A DNA stretch of 64,000 bases. Source: JANWXD01 sp035575135. GTDB taxonomy: Bacteria > Acidobacteriota > Terriglobia > Bryobacterales > Bryobacteraceae. This document shows, in pieces, positions 8,270 through 16,751 of this stretch. The stretch lies in contig DATLYE010000019.1 in assembly GCA_035575135.1 (NCBI GenBank), forward strand, positions 14,304-78,303. The letters run 5' to 3'. A program made the position numbers and the translations under genes. The number at the start of each line of letters is the position of its first letter. The stretch's first letter is position 1. The notes beneath the pieces are model-generated. The model searched no databases, was not told the DNA's origin, and saw nothing but the letters and a program-made list of their open reading frames with translations.

Positions 8270-9205
8270 ATGGGCCCGGCTCCGGAGGTGCTGGCCCGGG
8301 TCGCCGAGATCGCGTCAGATCACCGCAGGGGAGCAGATACGCTGGCGCGAAAGGCGGCCGAGGCGCTGGAATGTCAGGCCGCCGTTCCTTCCGCCGATGC
8401 GACTAACCTGCGCGAGGCCTTGGCCGAAGCCGCGCGCCTGCTAGTGGCGGCGCAGCCGGCCATGGCCTCGATTTTCAACCTGGCCAATGCGGTGCTGTTT
8501 GCGATCGAAGGACTCCGCGATGTCCCATCCATTCGCAGCGCCGTAACGTCGGCATGCCGTGGTTACACGGCAAAAATCGCCGAGGCGCACGAAGCCATTT
8601 CCCGGGCGGCGCTCGAACAGATCCCGGAGGGCGGAACGGTGCTGACGCACTCGTTCAGCTCTACAGTGGTGGCGGCCCTGCTTGCCGCGTCGCGGAGCGG
8701 GCGGCGCTTTTCGGTGATTTGCACGGAGTCCCGGCCGTTGTGCGAAGGGGTCTCGCTGGCGAGAACGCTTGCCGCAGCGCAAATTCCTGTGACGCTGATC
8801 GCCGATGCCGCCGTGCATCATCATTTCGGCAAGGCGTGGCTGGCGCTCACGGGCGCCGACACGGTGGCGCGCGACGGCGTGCTCAACAAGGCCGGCACGG
8901 CTTTGCTGGCTCTCGCCGCACGGGCTCATCGCAGGAAGTTCCTGGTGCTGGCCGGCACGCACAAGTTCCTGCCGTCCGGGCGCAGGCTGGTTTGGGAGCG
9001 CCTGGAGAACCCGGACGAGATCCTCTCGGAAGACATCGCCGGGGTCCGTGTTTCGAATGTGTATTTCGATCTCACGCCCCTCGGTCTGGTGACGGCTGTG
9101 ATCACAGAGCAAGGAGCGCTGCCGCCGGCAGCGGTGCGGCGCCGGTTAGGCGAGCTCAAAGTACATCCCTCCCTGGCGGGCCGGCGTCGAGCTCCCGCGG
9201 CCTGA
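8270..9205 (+). CDS. eIF2B alpha/beta/delta-like protein (sugar-phosphate isomerase fold)
   Basis: A 311-aa protein of the eIF2B/MtnA/ribose-1,5-bisphosphate isomerase superfamily. Family landmarks are THSFSSTV (about residue 124), VICTESRPLCEG (about 148-159), PVTLIADAAV (about 169) and the GADTV..GVLNKAGT block (about 190-207). Bacterial members outside MtnA are mostly uncharacterised. Some isomerise ribose-1,5-bisphosphate or related sugars, so an isomerase role is more likely than one in translation initiation. Nothing nearby points to methionine salvage or a RuBisCO-type pathway. The ATG start lies 20 bp after the FmdB-like gene. Confidence 0.75.
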   Translation: MGPAPEVLARVAEIASDHRRGADTLARKAAEALECQAAVPSADATNLREALAEAARLLVAAQPAMASIFNLANAVLFAIEGLRDVPSIRSAVTSACRGYTAKIAEAHEAISRAALEQIPEGGTVLTHSFSSTVVAALLAASRSGRRFSVICTESRPLCEGVSLARTLAAAQIPVTLIADAAVHHHFGKAWLALTGADTVARDGVLNKAGTALLALAARAHRRKFLVLAGTHKFLPSGRRLVWERLENPDEILSEDIAGVRVSNVYFDLTPLGLVTAVITEQGALPPAAVRRRLGELKVHPSLAGRRRAPAA

Positions 9206-9252
9206 CGTGCTCAGGCTAGGATAGGGGATTAACCTTTTCGGGAGGTGGGCGA

Positions 9253-9849
9253 TTGTTTTCGCGTCTCATCCGGCGGATCCACATGTACCTCGGACTGTTT
9301 CTGGCGCCGTGGATGCTCATGTACGCCGCGAGCACCATCGCGATGAACCACCGGGCGTGGTTTCAACGCCACTACGGCGGCCCTCTGGTCGTGTGGGAAA
9401 AAGAAGCCGAGCGCCGCTGGGGAGGAGACGTGCCCGCCGGTCTTCCTGCGCGCGCGGTGGCGGCCCGCATTCTGGAGGATCTGGGAATCGAAGGGGCGCA
9501 TACAGTGAACGGACCGGACGCAAGCGGCGGCGTCACGGTGGTGCGCTCCGCTGCGCTGGTCCCGCGCCGCATTCGCTATCTTCCGGCAGAAGGCAAGCTG
9601 GTCATCGAAAAGCAGGTCTTCCGCGCACCGGTGTTTCTGGAGCGCATGCACCGCCGCCGCGGCTACGAACAGCCGCACCTTCGCGACGATCTTTGGGCCG
9701 TCTCCGTGGATGCCGTCGTAGCGGCGATGGTGTTCTGGGCGCTTTCCGGGCTCTGGATGTGGTGGGAGATGCGGGCCACGCGGGCCTGGGGCCTCATGTT
9801 CGCGGCGGTGGGCCTGGCTCTGTTCGTGCTGTTTCTGGCCACGATCTGA
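9253..9849 (+). CDS. PepSY-associated transmembrane protein, copy 1
   Basis: A 198-aa membrane protein with one N-terminal helix (MYLGLFLAPWMLMYAAS), a periplasmic domain of about 120 residues and two C-terminal helices ending at VLFLATI. The helix-His-helix layout and Trp-rich WALSGLWMWWEM resemble the PepSY_TM family, often linked to iron, redox or respiratory functions. No haem or iron gene is adjacent. The TTG start has a near-perfect Shine-Dalgarno sequence (GGAGGTGG, 9241-9248). It is followed after 9 bp by a clear paralogue. Confidence 0.65.
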   Translation: MFSRLIRRIHMYLGLFLAPWMLMYAASTIAMNHRAWFQRHYGGPLVVWEKEAERRWGGDVPAGLPARAVAARILEDLGIEGAHTVNGPDASGGVTVVRSAALVPRRIRYLPAEGKLVIEKQVFRAPVFLERMHRRRGYEQPHLRDDLWAVSVDAVVAAMVFWALSGLWMWWEMRATRAWGLMFAAVGLALFVLFLATI

Positions 9850-9858
9850 AGGGGTGCG

Positions 9859-10449
9859 ATGCGCTTTTCCTCCTTTGTCCGGCGCTTGCATCTTTACCTG
9901 GGAATGTCGCTGCTCCCGTGGTTCCTCATGTACGGGCTGAGCTCCCTGGTGTTCAACCACCCGCGGCCGTTCAACTACCTTTTCGGGCCGACGGAGTGGA
10001 CTCCCCGCCTGGAGCGGTCCTACGACTTGCCGGTCATCCCGGACCGAGACGGCCGCGCCTTCGGCGCCAAAATCCTCAAAGATCTGGGTCTCGAGGGGGC
10101 GTTCGGGGTGTACTGGCCGGGCCCTCGCGAGTTCCATGTCTACCGGTTTGATTTCTGGAACGCCACGCAGGTCCGGTATCTGCTCGACGAAAGGCGTCTG
10201 GTGGTGCTCGAAAAGAAGTTTCGCTGGGATCACTTCCTGACGGGCATGCACGCGCGCGGGGGATTCGAGCAAGCCACTTTCGGCGACGACGCCTGGGCTG
10301 CGATCGTGGACGTAGTGGGGGTGGCCATGATCTTGTGGGTGGCTACGGGGGTGTACATGTGGTGGCAGGTGCGGCAGACGCGGAGATGGGGTGCGCTGGC
10401 GCTGGCGGCGGGGTTCGCAAGTTTTCTGGCGCTGTTGATGGTGCTGTGA
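9859..10449 (+). CDS. PepSY-associated transmembrane protein, copy 2
   Basis: A 196-aa paralogue of the preceding gene with the same order: N-terminal helix (LYLGMSLLPWFLMYGLSS), periplasmic domain, HARGGFEQ motif matching HRRRGYEQ of copy 1, and C-terminal helices with TGVYMWWQVRQTRRWG. Strong likeness over the full length with moderate identity points to an old tandem duplication and perhaps a heterodimer. It lies 9 bp after copy 1 and is surely in the same transcript. The exact function is unknown. Confidence 0.65.
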   Translation: MRFSSFVRRLHLYLGMSLLPWFLMYGLSSLVFNHPRPFNYLFGPTEWTPRLERSYDLPVIPDRDGRAFGAKILKDLGLEGAFGVYWPGPREFHVYRFDFWNATQVRYLLDERRLVVLEKKFRWDHFLTGMHARGGFEQATFGDDAWAAIVDVVGVAMILWVATGVYMWWQVRQTRRWGALALAAGFASFLALLMVL

Positions 10450-10509
10450 AGGGCGGCTGTTTCCGGCCAGGGCAGGCCGAGGTTCCGCTCGTGCCGGGTG
10501 AATTTGATC

Positions 10510-10538
10510 TTGACAGCCAAAAGAGCACAATGTAAACT
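10510..10538 (+). promoter_or_regulatory. Sigma70-type promoter of the HTTM unit
   Basis: A perfect TTGACA -35 (10510-10515), a 17-nt spacer and TAAACT -10 (10533-10538) lie in the 168-bp gap after the PepSY pair. Transcription would start near 10545, leaving a leader of about 70 nt before the GTG at 10618. This is among the best promoters in the window. Confidence 0.65.
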
Positions 10539-10617
10539 GGAGCGTTTTAGTCCCAGATAGAGCATGGGAAACACGGAAAAATCTGGAAATTGAATCTGAA
10601 ATCCGGAGCTTTTTCTT

Positions 10618-11184
10618 GTGCTGAGTAACCGATTTCGCTCGATTTTGTTGATTTCACCTCCTGTGGGGCTGGCGGCGTTCTGCGTTTACCTGGCCTTGAG
10701 TCCTGCTACGGATCTCTGGGCACAAGCAGTTCCACAGGTGGAGGCGCAAAGGCCGCGCGGTGCGTTGCCGACGCGGCTGCCGCCGCCAGGGACGTTCGAG
10801 GTGGCCACGACCGGGGCGCCGCGCCTGCCGCGACCGGTACCGGTGCAGAGCCTGGTGACGTTCGAAACGGCTTTCATCCAGCGACTGAACGAGGCGATCC
10901 GCAATCCGGAGGCCTTGAAGGAGGGCAAGCCGAAAGTCGTGGTTATAGTGGACACGAAAGTGTGGCGGGAGATCGTAGACACGCGGGCAATTGTCGTGGT
11001 CGAGAGCGCCAGGACGGTGGAACTCACCACGGCGCAAATGCAGGAGCTTCGCGACACGCTGCTGCGGCAGGTGGACAATGCCGTGCGGGCGGAACTGGCC
11101 GGCCGGGGAGGATTGCGGCAGCTCGGTTCCGGAATCGTGCTCGACGACGTGATCGTGGCCAACCTCAAGCCGGTCGCGAACTGA
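10618..11184 (+). CDS. Exported protein of unknown function
   Basis: A 188-aa protein with an N-terminal signal-like segment (residues 8-35, ending near DLWAQAVP). A Pro-rich linker follows, then a mixed alpha/beta domain (about 70-188) with KVVVIVDTKV and RAIVVVESA strands. No family is recognised. The GTG start lies 10 nt after a GGAG. It is first in a three-gene unit with the next two genes (1-bp gap, then overlap), so it may belong to the HTTM system. Its position directly behind a near-consensus promoter suggests steady expression. Confidence 0.65.
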   Translation: MLSNRFRSILLISPPVGLAAFCVYLALSPATDLWAQAVPQVEAQRPRGALPTRLPPPGTFEVATTGAPRLPRPVPVQSLVTFETAFIQRLNEAIRNPEALKEGKPKVVVIVDTKVWREIVDTRAIVVVESARTVELTTAQMQELRDTLLRQVDNAVRAELAGRGGLRQLGSGIVLDDVIVANLKPVAN

Positions 11185-11185
11185 G

Positions 11186-11734
11186 GTGGGAGCCGGCGGA
11201 CGTCTTTCGGTCTCGGAACAACCGCGATCACGGCGCCGGAAGCTGGCAGGGGCCTTCTGGGCGTTTCACCTGAGTTTCTGCGTACTGTTCGTCAGCTGGC
11301 CGGCGTTCCGCAGTGAGGCCAACCCGTTGTGGCGCTATCTGCGCATTTACGGGGCGTACACGGGAGCCTCCACTGCTTACGGGTTTTTCGCTCCGGCCGT
11401 ACCTAGCGCTCGCCGTGTGGAGGTGACGGCGCTGTGCGGGGAGCGATTGATTCCGGTGGAAGTCCCCCTGCGCGGGGAGTCGCGCAACCGCCTGACCAGC
11501 ATCACGAGCCTCACCTCCTACCCACAGGTCGAGCGAGCCGTGGTGGCGTGCTTCGGCGCCTACGCGCTGGCCCGGCAGCCGTGCGCCACGGCGGCGCTCG
11601 TGAAGGTGGAGTACTATGCCGTGCCGAGCATGGAAGCCTACCGCCGCGGAAAACGGCCGGGGTGGAAACTGCTGCGGATCTATCCACTGGCGCCGGCTTC
11701 TGCGCTGAAAGTGGCGCGCGGAGGACGTCCCTGA
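11186..11734 (+). CDS. Small membrane-anchored protein, probable HTTM partner
   Basis: A 182-aa protein with one hydrophobic segment (about residues 22-41), a WRYLRIYGAYTG...GFFAP stretch and a soluble C-terminal domain of about 110 residues. Small single-span proteins with a Trp/Tyr-rich stretch and an FAP motif are common next to HTTM genes (DUF5819-like), and the layout here fits. The family assignment is tentative. The GTG start follows the previous stop directly, and its own stop overlaps the ATG of the HTTM gene (TGATG), showing tight coupling. Confidence 0.6.
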   Translation: MGAGGRLSVSEQPRSRRRKLAGAFWAFHLSFCVLFVSWPAFRSEANPLWRYLRIYGAYTGASTAYGFFAPAVPSARRVEVTALCGERLIPVEVPLRGESRNRLTSITSLTSYPQVERAVVACFGAYALARQPCATAALVKVEYYAVPSMEAYRRGKRPGWKLLRIYPLAPASALKVARGGRP

Positions 11735-12690
11735 TGGCGGGGTGGCTTGAGCGGCTGCGGCGGCGGGTGCTCGAGGAGGATCCCGAGGCTGCGGCGCGGA
11801 TGCTGGCGATCTTCCGGCTGATCCTGGGTGCCGCCTTGCTGTGGCAAGCGTTGGCCACGGCGAAGGATCTGCCGCTGCTCATGGGTGAGTTCGGGCTGAT
11901 TCAGCGCAGTCTCAACGACGCCCTGGCGGCGGAAGGCGTACCGCGCATCGGCTGGTTCGTGCCGGCACAGGCTCCTGCATGGCTTTCGGAAAAGCGCGTC
12001 ATCTATCTGCTGTTCAGCTTGTATTTGATCAGCATTTTTTACCTCATGGCCGGCTACCGGACCAGGCTGTTCGCCGGGGCGTCGCTGTTTTTCCACCTTT
12101 TGTTCAAGGCGAGCGGGGCGGCTTCGGCGTACGGGGCTCACGAGCTGGCCACGAGCGCGCTGTTTTTTTGCCTGATCTTACCCGTGGACCGCTTCTATGC
12201 GCTCTCAGGCCGCAGGGGCATTCCCCTCCCGGAGACGATCGACATCGGGCGGCTGGGCTTGCGCGCCTACATGAGCGTGGTGTACGTCTCTTCGGGCGTC
12301 GAGAAGCTTTCGGGCGAGGCGTGGCGCAGCGGGGAGGCGATGTGGAATTTTCTGATGCGTCCCGAAGTCACGGTGGCGGACTTCGGCTGGATCAGTCAGG
12401 CGCCGTGGCTTGCAGCGGGCGTGGCGTGGGCGGTTCTGGTGATCGAGGCCGGCTACGCGTTGAGCCTTTTTCTGCCGCGGGTGCGCTTGTGGTGGCTGGT
12501 GCTGACGGTGGTCCTGCATCTGGGGATTGCCATTACGGTCAATTTGTGGTTTTTTTCGCTGACCATGATTGCGTTGAACGTGGCCGCGCTCGGCGGCTCA
12601 CCCCGCCTTCCGCACCTCAAGGGGATGCGGTTTATCGTCCGGCCACTTGAGAGACTTCTGCCGAGGGCGGTACGGCCCGAGGCGAACTAG
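11734..12690 (+). CDS. HTTM-domain membrane protein (vitamin K-dependent carboxylase-like)
   Basis: A 318-aa protein with about seven to eight membrane helices. It has the HTTM layout related to the membrane part of gamma-glutamyl carboxylase, including the RMLAIFRLILGAALL start, the GYRTRLFAGASLFFH segment and YVSSGVEKLSGEAWRSGEAMW. Bacterial HTTM proteins are mostly uncharacterised, so a carboxylase role should not be assumed. The ATG at 11734 overlaps the previous stop codon. Its own stop shares a CTAG palindrome with the convergent beta-propeller gene. Confidence 0.75.
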   Translation: MAGWLERLRRRVLEEDPEAAARMLAIFRLILGAALLWQALATAKDLPLLMGEFGLIQRSLNDALAAEGVPRIGWFVPAQAPAWLSEKRVIYLLFSLYLISIFYLMAGYRTRLFAGASLFFHLLFKASGAASAYGAHELATSALFFCLILPVDRFYALSGRRGIPLPETIDIGRLGLRAYMSVVYVSSGVEKLSGEAWRSGEAMWNFLMRPEVTVADFGWISQAPWLAAGVAWAVLVIEAGYALSLFLPRVRLWWLVLTVVLHLGIAITVNLWFFSLTMIALNVAALGGSPRLPHLKGMRFIVRPLERLLPRAVRPEAN

Positions 12691-13745
12691 TCGGCGACCT
12701 GGTCGAGGATTGCGAAATCGCCCGGGTTCCAGGCCTGTGCAATCAGGTAAAGCCTTCCGTTGCGCTCGACGAGCACGGCGTGGTGAACGTGGCGGAAATT
12801 CGACAGGCCCAGCTCTTCCTTGGGCAGAATCGTCGAGGCGAGCTTGCCGTCTTCGAAGATGTAAATGGGGGCGCCTTTGCTGCGATCCGGGCCGTCGAGA
12901 GCCGGCACGACTGCGTAGCGGCCGGAATAGTCAATGTCGCAGGGCAGCGAGCCGGGCGGCGTCTTGAGCGTCCCCACGTACTGCCCGTAGCGGGTGAAGC
13001 GCTCGATCTCGGAGTTGGGACGGTCGGCCACTTCGAGGAACCGGGTTCCGGGAGGGACCGCAATGCCGTGGCCGGTGCCGAACTGCCCGGGCGCGGAGCC
13101 TCGCCCTCCGAAGGCTAAATCGGACCACTCGATGCGGACCGGACTGGCTGCGGCGAGGCGGGCCGTCAATACGAAATCGAGGTTGGAGTAACCGGTGGTG
13201 ATGTAGAACCGCTCCTCCAGTTCCGCGATGTCGGTCGGCACAAAGTTACCCGCTCCGGCAAAGTAGTCGTTCACCGCCGGGTGGCCTAAATCAGTTCCCG
13301 GCGCCGGAGGAGGCAGGGTGTGAACCAGTCTGCCGTCGAGGCTGACCGTATAGATGCGACCGGCTTCGTTCGCGGCGAAGCTCAGGTATGCCGCTCCTGA
13401 GCGCGTATACCAGATGGCGGTGTTGTGGAGGTTGGTGTTCTTGAGTTCGCCGGGTGTTTCGAGCAGGCGAACGCTGGACAGCTCCGCGCTGATTTGCAGG
13501 ATTCCGGCGCCCTTCAGCGCAAAGTAGATTTCGCCCCGGCCCGGACGCCGGTCCACAGCGAAACCTCCGTGGGCCTGGGGCAGGACCCTCTGGGCCGCCT
13601 CAGGCAGGAGGGATGCGGTGTACAACAGGCGGAAGCGGAGCGTGCCCTGACCGCTGGCGGCTGTCGCGGCGGGCGACCCCGTGGCCGCCGCCCAGGCGGC
13701 GGCCAGCAGGATGGCGAACAGGATGCCGAGCATCAGGCGCGCCAT
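12687..13745 (-). CDS. Secreted beta-propeller-like protein (NHL/SMP-30-like repeats)
   Basis: A 352-aa protein with an N-terminal signal peptide (residues 1-20, hydrophobic, then AWAAATGSPAA). Repeated short beta-strand blocks follow, with patterns such as GGFAVDRRPGRGEIYFAL, GHGIAVPPGTRFLEVADR and SLPCDIDYSGRYAVVP, typical of six- or seven-bladed propellers of the NHL type. The histidines in RHVHHAV near the C-terminus could bind metal. The ATG at 13745 is chosen from the signal peptide; no clear Shine-Dalgarno sequence precedes it. It converges on the HTTM gene with a 4-bp overlap. Substrate or partner is unknown. Confidence 0.7.
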   Translation of the reverse strand: MARLMLGILFAILLAAAWAAATGSPAATAASGQGTLRFRLLYTASLLPEAAQRVLPQAHGGFAVDRRPGRGEIYFALKGAGILQISAELSSVRLLETPGELKNTNLHNTAIWYTRSGAAYLSFAANEAGRIYTVSLDGRLVHTLPPPAPGTDLGHPAVNDYFAGAGNFVPTDIAELEERFYITTGYSNLDFVLTARLAAASPVRIEWSDLAFGGRGSAPGQFGTGHGIAVPPGTRFLEVADRPNSEIERFTRYGQYVGTLKTPPGSLPCDIDYSGRYAVVPALDGPDRSKGAPIYIFEDGKLASTILPKEELGLSNFRHVHHAVLVERNGRLYLIAQAWNPGDFAILDQVAD

Positions 13746-13834
13746 AGGAGGAACTACCCGCAAAACCAGACCATTAGACCATAACCCGCTCCGATGCAGG
13801 GCGTGCAAAGGCTTGTTACACTGAAATCCCGGCT

Positions 13835-14005
13835 ATGGCAATCAGCAAGGAACTGCTGGATATCCTGGTGTGTCCGTTGTGTAAGGCGCCTGTGGAATTG
13901 AAGCCGGACCAGAACGGGCTGAAGTGCGTTCAATGCAAGCGTGTCTATCCCATTCGGGACGACATCCCGGTGATGTTGGTGGAAGAAGCGAAGATCGAAG
14001 AATAG
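13835..14005 (+). CDS. Trm112-like zinc-binding protein (YcaR/UPF0434 family)
   Basis: A 56-aa protein: MAISKELLDILVCPLCK with a CPLC pair and a CVQCKRVYPIRDDIPVML second half, the Trm112 fold with four zinc cysteines. In other organisms Trm112 activates methyltransferases, and in Proteobacteria the YcaR genes sit beside lipid A genes. The same neighbourhood (GT9 and MsbA) is seen here. A TACACT -10-like hexamer ends 12 nt before the ATG, so the leader is very short. It is the first gene of a long collinear operon; the next gene starts 11 bp on. Confidence 0.88.
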   Translation: MAISKELLDILVCPLCKAPVELKPDQNGLKCVQCKRVYPIRDDIPVMLVEEAKIEE

Positions 14006-14016
14006 CAACGCCCGGG

Positions 14017-14925
14017 ATGAGCCGTGTACTGGACCGGTTGCCGGCGGGCGCCCGCATTCTCATCGTGCGCCTACGTTCGCTCGGCGACTGCGTGCTGACT
14101 ACGCCGGCGCTGGCCCTTTTGAAGGCGGGCCGGCCCGACCTGTGCGTGGGCGTCGTGGTCGAAGATCGGTTTCGAGCCGTATTCGAGGACAACCCGGACG
14201 TGGACGAGATCCTGCCGCCGCGGCTGAGTGCGGTGCGGCGCTGGCGCCCGGCTCTGGCGGTGGACCTTCACGGAGGACCGCGGGCGCGTCTGGTGACGCT
14301 GCTGAGCGGCGCCGAGACGAGCGCCACTTTCGCGGACCGGCTGCACGCCTGGTTTTATGACATCCGCATCCCCACCGCACAGGAAGTTCTCGGAGTGGCG
14401 CGAAAGGTTCACACCGCGGAGCATCTGGCCGCGGCGATGTTTTACCTGGGTGCGCCGCGAGATGAGGTTCCGCCGGCGCGCGTATTTGCGCGGCCGGCGG
14501 CGCTGGAGCGGCCGTATGCCATCATTCATCCCTTTGCGACGGGCGAGGGGAAAGCGTGGCCGGCGGCGGGTTTCACGGCAGTCGGGCGGTATCTGCGGGA
14601 GCAGGGCCTGGAGCCGCTGTTGATCGGCTCGGCTCAGGACGATTTTTCGGCGTTTGAGGGTTTCCGGCGCCTGGCGGGTGCGCCGCTCGGCGAGGTGAAA
14701 CGCCTGCTCGCCGGGGCGCGCGTGTTCGTCGGCAACGACTCGGGCCCGGCCCACATGGCAGCGGCGCTCGGCGTGCCGCTGGTGGTGATTTTCGGCGCGT
14801 CCGATCCGGAGATCTGGGGACCCTGGCGGGCGCGGGCGGAGGTGATCGTGGCCCGGGGCGGCATCGAGTCGGTGAGTGCGGCCGAAGTCTTCGGGGCGCT
14901 CGAACGGTTGCGGGTGGCGGCATGA
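14017..14925 (+). CDS. Family 9 glycosyltransferase (ADP-heptose:LPS heptosyltransferase type)
   Basis: A 302-aa GT-B enzyme of the heptosyltransferase family, which adds heptose to the inner core of lipopolysaccharide. Visible features are the ARILIVRLRSLGDCVLTTPAL N-terminal strand-loop-helix, the AIIHPFATGEGKAWPAAGF donor-binding block (about residues 168-186) and the C-terminal FVGNDSGPAHMAAALGVP motif. The ATG at 14017 fits the family start and follows the Trm112-like gene. Its stop overlaps the ATG of the msbA-like gene by 4 bp. An LPS-assembly role is supported by that neighbour, though the actual sugar is unproven. Confidence 0.85.
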   Translation: MSRVLDRLPAGARILIVRLRSLGDCVLTTPALALLKAGRPDLCVGVVVEDRFRAVFEDNPDVDEILPPRLSAVRRWRPALAVDLHGGPRARLVTLLSGAETSATFADRLHAWFYDIRIPTAQEVLGVARKVHTAEHLAAAMFYLGAPRDEVPPARVFARPAALERPYAIIHPFATGEGKAWPAAGFTAVGRYLREQGLEPLLIGSAQDDFSAFEGFRRLAGAPLGEVKRLLAGARVFVGNDSGPAHMAAALGVPLVVIFGASDPEIWGPWRARAEVIVARGGIESVSAAEVFGALERLRVAA

Positions 14926-16751
14926 AGCAGTGGTGGCGGCTGCTGGGCTACGTGCGCCGCTATCTGCCCGCTCTCGTTGCCTCCGTGGTGTTGATGGCGG
15001 CGGTGGGCGGGCTGCATGCCATGATCGCCCTGCTGATCCAGCCCGTCTTTGACCGCGTCCTCGAACCGGCCTCCCCGGAGGCGCCTGTGCGCCTGTTCAC
15101 GCTCCCCGTCACGGGGCGCGAAGTCCACCTGAACGAGCTCGTTCCCGGCTGGATCCACAACGTGTGGACGATGATCGCCTTCGCGATTCTGGCAGTCTTT
15201 CTGCTGCGCGGCCTGTGCGACTACGCCGGAAACTACCTGGTCAACTACGTCGGCGTTTCGGCCGTGACGGACCTCCGGCAGCAGGTTTTTGACAAGATCC
15301 TGCGGCTTGGGTCGGACTTTTTTGAATCGCATTCTACGGGCCGGCTCATGTCGTCGGTGATGAACGACATCGAGAAGATCCAGGTGGCGACCTCCCATAT
15401 CCTGGCCGATCTGCTGCGGCAGTGCTTCATCGTGGCGGGTCTGCTGTACGTTCTGCTGGACAAGGACTGGAAGCTGGCGCTGGTGAGTCTGACCCTGCTT
15501 CCGTTCGTGCTCGTGCCGACGGCGCGCATCGGGCAGCGGATCCGGCGGACGACCCGGAGGGCGCAGGATCAGATGGCGGAGCTGAACCAGATTCTGCAGG
15601 AGGCCATCAGCGGGCATCAGGTGGTGAAATCCTTCGGCGCCGAGGAATATGAGTCGCGGCGGTTCCGGGAAGCAGCCCGCCGCCTCAAAGCGAGCAATCT
15701 CCGCTACGTGGCGCAGCAGGCGCTCGCCTCCCCTTTGATCGAGTTCTTCGGCGCCCTCACCATCGTGGGCCTTCTCACTTACGCCCGCACGCAGATCAAG
15801 GCGGGGGCCATGACCACGGGGGAATTTACAGCCTTCGTCATTGCGCTGCTGATGCTGTATGAACCGGTCAAGCGCCTGACGGGCATCCACAATATTTTCC
15901 AGCAGGCGATCGGGGCTTCCCAGAAGGTGTTCGAGTATCTGGACCGGGAGGAATCCATCCGCGAGCGCCCCGGCGCCGTCACCCTGGAACGGTTCGAGCG
16001 TTCCATCGTCTATGACCGGGTCAGCTTTCGCTATCCCAACTCTCCCGACGGCTTTCTTCTCCACAACATCAGCTTCGAGGTGAAGGCCGGGGAGGTGGTG
16101 GCGCTGGTGGGCCCGAGCGGAGCGGGCAAGACCACGCTGGTGCGCCTGCTGCCCCGTTTTTACGACGTCTCCTCCGGCGCCATCCGCATTGACGGCGTGG
16201 ACATCCGGGATCTGCGCCTGGCCCCCCTGCGGAGGCTGATCGGCTATGTGCCCCAGGACACCTTTCTTTTCAACGACACGATCGCCAACAACATCCGCTA
16301 CGGCCGCCGGGACGTGAGTCTGGAGGCGGTGCGGAAGGCGGCTCAGGCGGCGCTGGCGGAAGAGTTCATCCTCCGGATGCCGCAGGGGTATGACACGGTG
16401 GTGGGCGAACGGGGGCACAAGCTGAGCGGGGGTCAGAGACAGAGGATCGCCATCGCCCGCGCCCTGGTGGAGAACGCGCCGATTCTAATTCTGGACGAGG
16501 CCACTTCGCACCTGGATGCCGAATCGGAGATGCTGGTGCAGCAGGCTCTGGCCAACCTGATGGAGGGCCGGACGGTGATCGTGATTGCCCACCGGTTGTC
16601 CACGGTACGCCGCGCCGACCGCATCCTGGTGCTCGATCAGGGGCGGATCTGCGAGACCGGCCGGCACGAGGAACTGGTGAACGCCGGGGGCGTCTACCAG
16701 CGCCTTTACGAGCTGCAGTTGATCGAGGCGGATCAGGATAGCCGGCCATGA
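14922..16751 (+). CDS. msbA: Lipid A-core flippase-type ABC exporter (MsbA-like)
   Basis: A 609-aa fused transmembrane/ATPase exporter. Six membrane helices occupy about residues 10-330, and the nucleotide-binding domain follows with Walker A GPSGAGKTTLV (about 398-408), the LSGGQRQRIAIARAL signature (about 500) and the Walker B strand ILILDEATSHLD. It should flip lipid A-core across the inner membrane, acting as a homodimer. The position directly after a heptosyltransferase-like gene supports MsbA over a drug exporter, but substrate is inferred. A periplasmic insert between helices 1 and 2 (about 45-70) is slightly longer than usual. It overlaps both neighbours by 4 bp. Confidence 0.85.
   Translation: MKQWWRLLGYVRRYLPALVASVVLMAAVGGLHAMIALLIQPVFDRVLEPASPEAPVRLFTLPVTGREVHLNELVPGWIHNVWTMIAFAILAVFLLRGLCDYAGNYLVNYVGVSAVTDLRQQVFDKILRLGSDFFESHSTGRLMSSVMNDIEKIQVATSHILADLLRQCFIVAGLLYVLLDKDWKLALVSLTLLPFVLVPTARIGQRIRRTTRRAQDQMAELNQILQEAISGHQVVKSFGAEEYESRRFREAARRLKASNLRYVAQQALASPLIEFFGALTIVGLLTYARTQIKAGAMTTGEFTAFVIALLMLYEPVKRLTGIHNIFQQAIGASQKVFEYLDREESIRERPGAVTLERFERSIVYDRVSFRYPNSPDGFLLHNISFEVKAGEVVALVGPSGAGKTTLVRLLPRFYDVSSGAIRIDGVDIRDLRLAPLRRLIGYVPQDTFLFNDTIANNIRYGRRDVSLEAVRKAAQAALAEEFILRMPQGYDTVVGERGHKLSGGQRQRIAIARALVENAPILILDEATSHLDAESEMLVQQALANLMEGRTVIVIAHRLSTVRRADRILVLDQGRICETGRHEELVNAGGVYQRLYELQLIEADQDSRP

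Noticed and set aside
14634..16418. 594-codon open frame antisense to the msbA-like gene
   Set aside because: No domain, unusual composition, and the opposite strand encodes a complete ABC exporter.
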